Source: Tachypleus tridentatus
Lineage: Eukaryota; Arthropoda; Merostomata; Xiphosura; Limulidae
NCBI RefSeq assembly: GCF_004210375.1
Contig: NC_134827.1
Location: 98,178,672-98,242,671 of the forward strand
DNA: 64,000 nucleotides
Direction: 5' to 3'
Part shown: piece by piece, positions 55,287 through 64,000 of the stretch
Position numbering within the stretch: position 1 is the stretch's first letter
Layout of the letters: each line of letters starts with the position of its first letter
Program-made: the position numbers and the translations under genes
Notes under the pieces: model-generated
What the model was told of the DNA's origin: nothing
The model's input: the letters and a program-made list of their open reading frames with translations, nothing else
The model's database searches: none

Positions 55287-55977
55287 CAGGGTTGTAGCTG
55301 AGATGACGGGCCCTCCAAACTTTATATGTACAGTTAACTCGGCAGTTAGCTTGTTACAAACACTTTTCCTGAAAAGTCATGAAACAAATAACCTCTCGTG
55401 CTAAAGTACTTTTGAATAATTCCACAGTAACATACTGCTCGTGAAACAGATCAAAATGCCAACGCCACCTATACTTAGCGTGTCACATTGGATAATATCA
55501 TCCATAAGTGGATACCTCACAAGGCCTATTTTGTATCCGATGCAAGTGTGTAGGGTGTGTAAAAAATGTTTTCAAACATTTATGGATATTTAAGATATAA
55601 AAGTATATCAGTGTTATTTTTGCATAAAACTTATTTAAATTTCAGGGTGACTTTTTTTTTATATTAATTACGCACTGTTAGAGATAGGCCAACCACAAAA
55701 ATTAAACTGAAGTAAAACTCGTCTTCGCTTTATTTGTTTAGACTCGTTGTTTACCTTGTAAAACGTGTCTTCTTTGTGATTGCTCGTGTTAAGTATTTTA
55801 TCTGACCTTCTGAAGAAATTTACCATTTCTTTTCAAAATCATTAGAATTACAAACATGAAAATAATAATATTTTTTTCTTTTTATTGCCTGGCCGTTGGA
55901 GAGAGGTACGATGGCGTCACGTGTATCTATGTTCTGTACTGGTTTTTACCGCTCAAATCATTCTAGCTACAACCCTG
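55287..55977. mobile_element. Candidate non-autonomous DNA transposon (MITE-like), 691 bp
   Basis: Flanked by near-perfect 20-bp inverted repeats: CAGGGTTGTAGCTGAGATGA (55287-55306) and, at 55958-55977, the complement of CAGGGTTGTAGCTAGAATGA. No coding content inside. No clear target-site duplication was seen; the left flank is an A-run. Confidence 0.45.
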
Positions 55978-56426
55978 AAAGAAGGTATCTTTTAAACTAG
56001 TCTGAATATTTTAACATGACTTTAACACCATAATGGTTTTAGGTTATAACCATATGTTCTGATTTTGTTGCCAAAATACGATTGTTTTTATTTTGTTCAC
56101 AGTAATGTATTAACTGTTTTGAACCAGACTTATCTGTGTTTGTGTAAATCGTACGGTTTAGTATTTATTTATCGGTAATGTGCAGTTTGTCAGTGTATTA
56201 AGCTGGTTTGTAACACGAAGACAGCATTCGCCGCCTAGCTGAAACTAGCCAAACCATTTTTTTTTTAATAATGTAATTTCAATTTGCTGCGTATTATTAT
56301 GAATCTCAATAAATTTAATGTTACCATTAATAAAATCCTGGGTGTTTGTTTTCGCTTTTTTAAAGTTTTATTGTTTATGTACGAGTTGTTAGCTTGCTGG
56401 ATTACGTCTAGAATCCCTAAAGTTCG

Positions 56427-56656
56427 AGGCCAGGTGGTTAGGGCACTGGACTCGTAATCTGAGGGTAGCAGGTTCGAATCATCGTCGCTCACCCATGGGG
56501 GTGTTGTAATGTATCGGTCAATCCCGCTATTTGTTGGTAAAAGAGTTGGCGGTGGGTATTGATGATTAGCTGCCTTCCCTTTAGTCTTACTGTTAAATTA
56601 GAGACTGTTAAATAGTCCTCGTATAGCTTTACGCTAAGTTTCAAAACAAACAAACC
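56427..56656 (+). mobile_element. tRNA-derived SINE, family 1, with small deletions
   Basis: CCAGGTGGTTAGGGCACTGG, then GGTTCGAATCATC, body GGGGGTGTTGTAATGTATCG, tail TTTCAAAACAAACAAAC. The extreme 5' end (GGCCCGGCATGG) is replaced by unrelated sequence, and part of the region between B box and body is missing. Confidence 0.75.
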
Positions 56657-56920
56657 CAAGGTTCGAACTGTGATATGTCGCTAAACAGCAATGGAAGCAT
56701 TATATCCGTGGTAATTAATCTTACTATCGGAGTAAGTGTCCACATGGCGGCGTGTGCCATTTACTGGTTGTCTTTCTTCTAGCTTGAAATTAGGGGACAA
56801 TTTTCCTGGAAGATCAGGTTGTCTCTGATCTGGTCGTTTAGATAAAATGAATGTGATCTCTCTTTAATTTGTCCGTGAATGTAGATAGAGTGTTTTACAA
56901 ATAAAGTACGCAATATTCCA

Positions 56921-57194
56921 TATCTCAGAACGGCTGGTTTGGGTATTAACATTTTTATTGATAAGTAGAGAACAACGTTTCGACCTTTCTAGCTCATCTT
57001 CAATTTATCAAAGAGAGAGTTTGCAAGTGACCGTTGCCGGAAACATGTCTGAGGAACGATAGTATAAACAGGTACGGGATTGTAGGAGGCGTTGCAGTTG
57101 GATTTGTTAACCTGAAGATGACATAGTAAGGTTGAAACGTTGTTCTCTGCTTATTAATAAAAGTGTTAATACCCATATCAGCCGTTCTGAGATA
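56921..57194. mobile_element. Foldback element with about 82-bp inverted arms
   Basis: Left arm 56921-57001 (TATCTCAGAACGGCTG ... GAGAACAACGTTTCGACC ... CTCATCTTCA) is the inverse of right arm 57113-57194, with about 73 of 82 positions matching, around a 111-bp centre. A related, eroded copy of the left arm lies at 13934-14021. Confidence 0.75.
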
Positions 57195-57397
57195 CATTTT
57201 TATTTCAAGTCGGTTTCTCGTCATCAGGAATTGGTATACTGGCGTCGAGAGTTTCTGGAAGTAAAACTCGTGTTTCTAATGGTAATTTATTTCGAAATTT
57301 GGATTTATCTAAATAAGGAGACGGGAATTTACTAATCATAGTATTTTAAGAAATGGTCTTAATGGCTCAGTGGCAAGCTTCAGAGTGATCTGAAAAT

Positions 57398-57486
57398 TAA
57401 AACGGTCGACTCGTAATCTGAGGAGGTTACGGTTCAAATTCCCTTTCAGCTGTGGGGGCGTTATAATGGTACGGTCAATCCCAACA
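57398..57486 (+). mobile_element. tRNA-derived SINE fragment, family 1
   Basis: GTCGACTCGTAATCTGAGGA, degraded B box (GGTTCAAATTCC), then GCTGTGGGGGCGTTATAATG and GGTCAATCCCAAC, where similarity ends. Only the head and the start of the body remain. Confidence 0.65.
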
Positions 57487-58151
57487 ACTTAGTTTTAATA
57501 TAGAAATTACTAAAGAATCCACTACAATAATAAATACAAGCACAACTGAGTTGATCATTTTAATACCTAGTATGCACTTTTCTCCAGAGCGCTTGTAGAC
57601 CATTCAAAATTCATTCATAGAGGAACTCTCAGAGGACACGAGTGTTATAAATAGGGGGGAAAATGAAATTTGAATTTAGGTTCCCGGAATCGTTGGTTTT
57701 TCATATATTTGCTGCAAGAAATATTCAAAACAAAATAAATGTTGCAATAAAAAATACACAAAACAAATAAAGCGACACTAGGTGGAAAGATTTGAAAACA
57801 ATTTTTAATCCTTACTTTTGTTGGCTAATTTAGCCATATTCACAATACTAACCAATGTGTCTGAAAGATGGAAGAAGCTGTTCTTGATTCGATGTTCGTA
57901 TTAAAAATAAGAATATGAAAACATAGACTGTTTCGAAGTATACAAGTTTCTATCTATCCCAGACTTGTATCTGAACTACAAACGTTCGACAGGATCCTAA
58001 AATATATGGATAACCACTCAGTTCGATGTTGATAAATCCAGACACCTAAACATTTTCTTTGTGTATGAATCAAAGTTCGAGAAGGTATGTTGCATCAGTG
58101 ATTTTGTCTCAGAAGTGGAAGTAATTTGTGATATAGTTGTTGCACTTAGAA

Positions 58152-58372
58152 GCGTTTGTTTGTCTGTTTTAAATTTCGCGCAAAGCTACACGAGGGCTAT
58201 CTGTGCTAACCGTCACTAATTTAGCAGTGTAAGACTAGAGGGAAGACGAATAGTGGGATCCAATGTAGCATTATAACGGCTGAAAGGTCTAGCATGTTTG
58301 GTGTGAAGGGGATTCGAACACGCAACCCTCAGATTGCGAGTCGCGCGTCTTAACCACCTGGCCATGCCAGAG
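58152..58372 (-). mobile_element. tRNA-derived SINE, family 1, internally deleted
   Basis: Tail AAATTTCGCGCAAAGCTACA on the left, head on the right as the complement of CTCTGGCATGGCCAGGTGGT. About 50 bp of the body between 'GGGAAG' and 'CGAATAGTGGGATC' are missing. Confidence 0.75.
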
Positions 58373-59062
58373 GCATTTGGATATACCAGTTTTTAAGGAG
58401 AATTTGCATAATTTTGATGCTTTTTAATATAAATTTGGAACATATTTAATATTTGTTCGAATACCTGTGCAATAAATGTAAATATCCGAGATAAGTCTTA
58501 CTCACAGCAAGTTCGAAATAACAGAAATCAGGTTATTAATCACATGAAAAACACACTTGAGGATAGGAAATATACATATAAATAATAGTTACGGCAATAA
58601 ATAACATTTCATGAGGTAATATAACTTTTTGACTTTCGGCTGCAAAATATTTATATGAATTTAACAAATATATATATTTTCCTTAAAGTTCCCGGTCTGT
58701 AGGACAGATAACGCCACATATCACTTGTTTCAATTTATTTATCTATTTTTGCACATTCAACAAAAGACAAACTTAACTCACTCAAAAAATGTTTAAAGGT
58801 GGAAAAAAATCATGTTCACGTAATTATTTCTCATCGAAAAACAAAACAAAACAAAAAAAGTACACAAGATAGTATAAGGTCTTGATACCACTTTGAACAA
58901 GAATTACATTTTATGGCCTTTTATATTTCACATTTAATATTTTATGTGGGTTTATTTAGAACATATATCTGTTCTAAAACCGTTCGTTTATCACGAACTT
59001 ATTTATAAATCATTTGAATTCAATGAAGAAGAATTATTCATAATTCCACTGATTTAGAGCTA

Positions 59063-59415
59063 CTATTTCCTAGGTGTTACCTCTATTTTATAAGGAACGG
59101 GAATGCTGAAAAGCGCGAGAGGTTGTGGATCTAAACATGCAGATCCAGCGCCCCCTGGTAACGAAAACTTACAATGCTGCAAAAGTCGAACAATAATAAG
59201 GAAAGTATCAGCCAACGCCAGTTTTTCTCCCAAGCACATTCTACGCCCTTGTCCAAATGGAACGTAGCTACTGGCACGTTCATTGGTCACTGTTCTGTTT
59301 TCTGTTAGGAAACGATCAGGTTTAAAAACATGCGGGTCTTTCCAATAGGTCTGGTCTCGATGGTGAGCCCAAAGGTTGAATAGGACCATTGTGTCTTTAG
59401 GAATCTTATGTCCAC
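59063..59415 (-). CDS. P450 terminal exon with haem-binding loop
   Basis: On the - strand the acceptor is TTCGTTTCCAG. The exon reads GHKIPKDTMVLFNLWAHHRD, WKDPHVFKPDRFL, then FGQGRRMCLGEKLALAD and ends IEVTPRK, stop at 59063-59065. The haem loop FxxGxRxCxG is complete at 59228-59257, with the axial Cys codon at 59234-59236. Length and end point are normal for a clan 2 P450 last exon. Confidence 0.9.
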
Positions 59416-62400
59416 CTGGAAACGAAGGGTACAAACATCGTTTATGGTCAAAGCGTTTGATTCATAAAATTGACTGTTAACATAAATTAAAGCATGCCTT
59501 TCATAAGATTGACTGTTAACATAAATTAAAGCATGCCTTTCATAAGATTGACTGTTAACATAAATTAAAGCATGCCTTTCATAAGATTGACTGTTAACAA
59601 AATATTAAAGGGTCTGATTCATAAGATTTACTATTAACACACAAATATCAAATAATTCAAAACACATTTGGCACTTCTGTAGATTTCGGGTAATAACAGA
59701 AGTGGAGTAATTTATCCACTAAAGTCCAGCGAAGATTAGTTTGGCCAGAAGTCTTGCCATCAGCAAAGCTGGAGTTATGAAAACTGCTGTAGCTACTAGA
59801 ATCAACTAGTAATCTTGTAGGTTTTTTTAATGTCTTGATTTATCATATCCGAACAGATTTTTGTTGTAGTGGGAATAAGGTAGCTTCGCAACTGAAACTT
59901 AAACCTAAAATCCAGGAGTAGATACAGGATTTTTTGGTGGTGGGGGTATGATCGACTAAGTAACAGTGACTTAAACCCGACCACAAGTAAACTTTTCCTT
60001 GTTACTGCAACATAAATTTCATGGAATTAATTTAGAAACAAAGAAAATAAACATGATTATGAACTCTTTATTTGTTGATTTTATTATAAAATAAAGTTAC
60101 AACTAATCGTACAGCACGAAACTAAATCACACAACATAGTGCATGTGACAATGAACTTTCATATATTCCTGAATAACATGTTACAAATAAACATACAGCA
60201 CTTAGGCCTACAGCAGTATGTCGAATCACGTACACAACATGTTAACATAAACTCTTTAACACTATAGTACATATGACCATGTACTCTCATTCTAATTGAG
60301 ATGATCAGTACTTTATATTTCTGATTTCCCATTAACCTACACAATTTTGGTATGGCCAGTGGGGGGGGGTGCATCCCCCATCTGTATCCATTCCTGCTGA
60401 AATCAGACTTGTTATTAATATAGCATAGTACTATATAGGCATCATGGCGATCATAGGATATCTATTAATTGAATTTCAATAGAAGTGACGTTCATTTCTT
60501 TTTTGTTTACCAAAGGCTCGTACCAAGAATAACTTTAGCCTAATATAAAAGTTGGGTAGGGGTTAGTTATTATGATCAACCATTATTATTATTATTAAAA
60601 CGTCAACGGCATTGAATAACATCTACAAGTTTTGTTTGTTTGTTAGAATATTGTTTTATATACTTCGTAAACGTTAATACAACTTATAGAAAGTTTTAAA
60701 GTGTAAAGTTATAGCGTTTAGGCACGTTTCATTCTTTACGATATGCTTGTATGTATTTCCTTTTCTGTGTAATTGCTTATCAGTAAACATGCAATCACAG
60801 TCATGCTTTTAGTATAAATCAGAGAACAAACACCTATAGCAGCGTTTGAAATATTTTGAAAACTCATTATTGTGAACTAAATAGAACTACTTTACAATGT
60901 TTGTTACTTAATTTTGCATAGAATGTATTATGTCTTCGTCTTTGGCAATGATCCCTCTAAGCTGCGCGGCTTCACAATAACTAGTCAAGTGCTGCGCACT
61001 TCATTGTTCCAGTCGCGCACATCTCACTAATGGTAATGAGTTTGTTTAAAATTTCGCGAAAAGCTACAGGAAGACTATCCGTCCCTAATTTAACCCGTCA
61101 TATCAACAAGCTCGCCCTTTCAGCTGTGAGGGCGTTATAAGTTACGGTCAGTCACACTATTAGTTGGTAAAAGGGTAGCCCAGAAGTTAGCGGTGGGTGG
61201 TGGTAACTAGCTGCATTCCCTCTAGTCTTATACTGCTAAATTAGGGACGGCTAGCGCAGATAGCCCTCGTGTAGCTTTGCGCGAAATTCAAATCATACTA
61301 GCCCTAATTTAAGAGGGAAAGACCACCCACTGTAAACTCTTGAGCTATACTCTTACCAGTGAATAGTGGAGTTGATCGTCACGCCATAATGCCCCCACGG
61401 CTGAAAGGGCGAGTGTGTTTGGTAGGCCGAGGATGGCGAAGAATCGACAGGCCTAAAGCCCAAATAACCTACTGATAGCACTTGCAAAGCGGCGTAATGA
61501 TCCAATAGAAATGAAAGAAAATTCACGTGAGCAGAATAAGTGAGTCTCACGTTTAGCTCAAATGTAATTTGATAATTAAATTGTGTGTTAAATTTAGATT
61601 ATAAAGGAATGAAAACCTGAAACCAAGATGTGAAAAAAAACCGAAAGGATTGATCCAATAGGGTCGATGGTCTAAAAATACCCCCCATTAACCCCCTCCC
61701 AGAAAAAACAACAACAAAAACTTATACCACACATCCGCTCATTGCCTTGATGCTTGTGCACTCGAAAACAAACTCATTCTGCGGATGGATTGAAAATATT
61801 AGAGGGCGCATCGGTCTCGAACACTGAGTAATATAACTCCGTTTACAACCAATTTGGAAAGTTCATGAGGACAACCAGATTACAAAAGTTTATACGTTTT
61901 ATTTCAACAACAAGTTTCATTTTCACTTTAAATAATATTTATCTGCGAACTTGTTTATTTTTTAATATACTCATATATTAAATAAGGGTTTATTTATTAA
62001 ACTGTGTTAATTGGGTTTGAATTGTATTTTTCATAAGGTCAGAAGTACTTGCGCTTTGAATCCCAAGTTTCAAGGCATGCTACTTTTTAAAGGTAAAATG
62101 CGCTCCTTACACTGTGGCCGTGATTGCGTTGTAAAAATGAAAGTTAAATCCCATCTTTGGAGGAAACAAGAGTGACGGTAGGTGCCATTGTCCACTTGCT
62201 TCACCTTCAGTCTATCAGTTCAAAGTTAAGGACCGCTTTGTGAAGATAACTTGTATTGGTTTGCTAGAAATTATGAAATAACATTTTCATTTTTGTATCT
62301 TTTATCTACCCATCTACATGTTATCATGTTATATTCAATTACGCATGTATTATTATTATTTTTCTCAGAGAAATATGGCCGATTTAAGCCCAATTGCACT

Positions 62401-63287
62401 TGAAAATGTGTCACAGAACATGGCATCGCATAATATTATGCAGCGAGAATGAGGGACAGCATACAGATACACTGGATACATAAAATATATGGTTGGGTAG
62501 GGACTTACAGGCCACTCTGTATATATATATATTGTTAATACAAAGTGAGATGTGATATTACCTCGAACCTAAACATAATTCTTTATGATTTGGAAGTTTT
62601 ACTTGATTCATATCCTGCAGTACACGAAAAAAAATGTAATAAAAGGCAGGCCATTGTTGATGTAGCACACAACACCTATTTCTGTGTCACATGTAGTCGT
62701 GTGGTTGAGGTAGTATGCTGTACCTATTTCTGTGTCACATGTAGTCGTGTGGTTGAGGTAGTATGCTATACCTATTTCTGTGTCACACGTAGTCGTGTGG
62801 TTGAGGTAGTATGCTATACCTATCTCTGCGTGACATGTAGTCGAATGGTTGATGTAGCACACAACACCTATTTCTGTGTCACACGTAGTCGTGTGATTGG
62901 GATAGTATGCTATACCTATTTCTGTGTCATACGTAATTTTTTGGGTGCTATAGTATACCGTACCTATTTCTGTGCCTTACATAGTTTTATATTTGATGTA
63001 GTATACCATAACTATTTCTGCGTTTTGCATAGTTTTATGTTTGATATAGTACACCACGCCTATTTCTGTGCCTTACTTATTTTTGTGTTTGATGTAGTAT
63101 ACCATACCTATTTTTGTGCCATACATAGTTTTATGTTTATTGTAGTATACCATACCTATTTCTGTGTCACACGTAGTTTTGTGGTCAATACCCAGTGGCG
63201 CAATCGTTCCGAAACGTAACGTTTCCATGATTACGGCACTTACGTAGTGACACTGGGGTTTGTCATCTTGAACTGGAGGTCGGTTTC
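59063..63287 (-). CDS. Cytochrome P450 (clan 2-like), C-terminal part; 5' exons outside window
   Basis: Two exons on the - strand, 63287-63156 and 59415-59063, join in phase (phase 1) across a 3.7-kb intron to read TTCDTEIGGHKIPKDTMV. The order is canonical: K-helix ETLR, then the PERF-type motif FKPDRF, then the haem loop FGQGRRMCLGE with its cysteine ligand. This is a microsomal monooxygenase type; the 'GI..H.TT.DTE.GG..IP..T' context suggests the CYP2 clan, but substrate and subfamily cannot be told from this fragment. The N-terminal anchor, I-helix and earlier exons should lie beyond position 64000. No frameshift or stop is seen in the two exons. The intron begins with an unusual array of copies of its own donor. 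Confidence 0.85.
59463..59658. repeat. 39-bp tandem repeat, about 4-5 copies
   Basis: Units begin at 59463, 59502, 59541 and 59580, with a diverged fifth near 59620. The unit starts CATAAGATTGACTGTTAACA and ends GCATGCCTTT. Lies in the P450 intron, 50 bp upstream (in gene sense) of the terminal exon's acceptor. Confidence 0.9.
61039..61425. mobile_element. Composite of three SINE family 1 fragments in alternating orientation
   Basis: 61039-61095 is a - strand tail fragment (AAATTTCGCGAAAAGCTACA). 61109-61290 is a + strand body and tail (CCCTTTCAGCTGTGAGGGCG to GCTTTGCGCGAAATTCAAA). 61291-61425 is a - strand body fragment ending GCCCCCACGGCTGAAAGGGC. The heads are missing at both internal junctions, so this is a rearranged or nested insertion. 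In the P450 intron. Confidence 0.65.
62674..63201. repeat. 48-bp x 11 tandem array made from the P450 exon end and its splice donor
   Basis: Units start at 62674, 62722, 62770, 62818, 62866, 62914, 62962, 63010, 63058, 63106 and 63154, with spacing exactly 48 bp and no indels. On the - strand each unit reads roughly ...ACGTGTGACACAGAAATAG|GTATGG..., i.e. the last exon codons (TTCDTEI) and the 5' splice site of the P450 K-helix exon. The unit at 63154-63201 is the exon itself. Copies diverge with distance in places (GGC, GTT variants of the donor). Because 48 is a multiple of 3, long open frames appear on both strands as a by-product. Confidence 0.95.
63156..63287 (-). CDS. P450 K-helix exon
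   Basis: On the - strand the acceptor is GTTTTGTAG and the donor is ATAG|GTATGG. It has two completing bases, 43 codons and one base. It reads NRPPVQDDKPQCHYVSAVIM, then ETLRFGTIAPLGIDHK, then TTCDTEI. The K-helix ExxR motif (ETLR) is at 63214-63225. The last 45 or so bases of this exon plus the donor are the source of the downstream 48-bp array. Confidence 0.85.
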
Positions 63288-64000
63288 CTACAAAACAAAA
63301 CTGGTTAAGTAATCATAACACATTTCTTACTATAATTTATACAAGTGTATAAGGCCCTAAACGCTGTTACTTTGTATGTTATATACTTAAGTTGGTTGTA
63401 TACAACACCACTATATTGTTCTTATGAAAATATGATTTCTTATTATTATTTTTAATCGATAAACACCCACTCTAAAAACTGAGAAAGAAATCAGTGTGTT
63501 TTCTATAATCACCAGAAACAGTTATTCCATTTACTGGACATACAAACTCTGTTTTTTGTGACTACATAGATTTGAAATAATACTCTAAAGAAATATGAAC
63601 ACCTATCAATACTGATTGGTTTATTTCTATAATTTCATACAGAATAGTATCTGCTCTTTGAAAGTTTTAACATAAACGGAACTATGCTATGTACGCGTTA
63701 AAATTCCCATAAGGGATATTAGGGTGTAGATAATATACGATATGTTAGTTTAGCCACTACCTTATTAAAAGCTAAAAATAAATATTGATTTCTTTTAATG
63801 AACAAGAAAAACAGAATTTTCAAATATAAATTAATGAATCCACATCTGTATAAGAAGTTATCCGGTGGAATAGCGATAAGATTACAGACTTGCACAGCTA
63901 AAATCTGTGGGTCGATTCTCTGCAGTGAACGCGACAGATAGCTCAATGCATCTTTGAGGTAAAGTAACCAACTGTATAAAAACTGTAATACATCATTTAA
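63288..64000. other. Right edge, inside the P450 gene
   Basis: Intron sequence upstream of the K-helix exon. AT-rich; a family 2 SINE at 63859-63965. No I-helix exon was recognised before the edge. Confidence 0.55.
63859..63965 (+). mobile_element. SINE, family 2
   Basis: CCGGTGGAATAGCGATAAGA, then GCTAAAATCTGTGGGTCGAT, TCTCTGCAGTGAACG and GATAGCTCAATGCATCTTTG. Order and spacing match family 2 (818-936). Lies upstream of the visible P450 exons in gene sense. Confidence 0.55.

Larger units (their letters stand above)
55978..59062. other. Intergenic region between the two genes
   Basis: Convergent 3' ends: the BTBD8-like gene on the left, the P450 on the right. Contains SINEs (56427, 57398, 58152) and the foldback element (56921). 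58373-59062 would hold the P450 3' UTR; no other gene seen. Confidence 0.6.
59416..63155 (-). other. P450 intron between K-helix and terminal exons
   Basis: 3.7 kb. In gene sense it opens with the 48-bp donor array, then the composite SINE (61039-61425), and ends with the 39-bp repeat next to the acceptor. A (G)10 run is at 60361-60370. The rest is AT-rich with nothing recognised. Confidence 0.65.

Noticed and set aside
62545-63219. 224-codon open frame on the + strand with repeats
   Set aside because: Antisense by-product of the 48-bp array and P450 exon on the - strand; periodic because 48 is a multiple of 3.

Overview
The window is animal nuclear DNA: AT-rich, with introns bounded by GT/AG and many interspersed repeats. 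The repeats point to a horseshoe crab (Limulus, Tachypleus or Carcinoscorpius). A tRNA-derived SINE whose head reads GGCCCGGCATGGCCA with a TTCGAATC-type B box, and a second SINE with a GGTTCGATTCCCCTCGGTGG core, recur in both orientations throughout. The species call is an inference from repeat type; no search was run.

Two protein-coding genes are supported. The main one is a BTBD8-like gene on the + strand, from an ATG at 8853 to a stop at 48502. I assembled it exon by exon from splice sites, reading phase and domain continuity. It encodes an N-terminal BTB domain split over exons 1-3, then a huge low-complexity Ser/Glu/Lys-rich exon of about 1,024 codons, a second BTB domain (exons 3-5), a BACK-like helical region (exons 5-9), a short proline-containing exon, and a long disordered C-terminus rich in Ser and basic residues. 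One small exon between 39338 and 46776 must be missing from my model, because the phases of the flanking exons do not match. The second gene is the 3' part of a cytochrome P450 on the - strand. Its K-helix exon is at 63287-63156 and its terminal haem-binding exon at 59415-59063. The 5' part lies beyond the right edge.

Layout: 1-8852 is non-coding with SINEs and a LINE tail. 8853-48502 is the BTBD8-like gene. Its introns carry four sizeable minisatellites or duplications, SINEs, a dead jockey-like LINE (about 26190-30150), two dead DIRS-like retroelement fragments (about 30350-31640 and 42235-44800), and foldback and LINE fragments. 49480-50890 is a dead piggyBac-type transposase just downstream of the stop codon. 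50891-59062 is intergenic, with a candidate terminal-inverted-repeat element and a foldback element. 59063-64000 is the P450 gene with SINEs and two tandem arrays in its intron.

The most unusual structure is an exact 48-bp x 11 tandem array in the P450 intron (62674-63201). Its ancestral unit is the end of the K-helix exon plus its 5' splice site, so one real splice donor is followed by a run of donor-like copies. The BTBD8-like gene holds an independent, smaller case: the end of exon 8 and its donor are duplicated 175 bp downstream.
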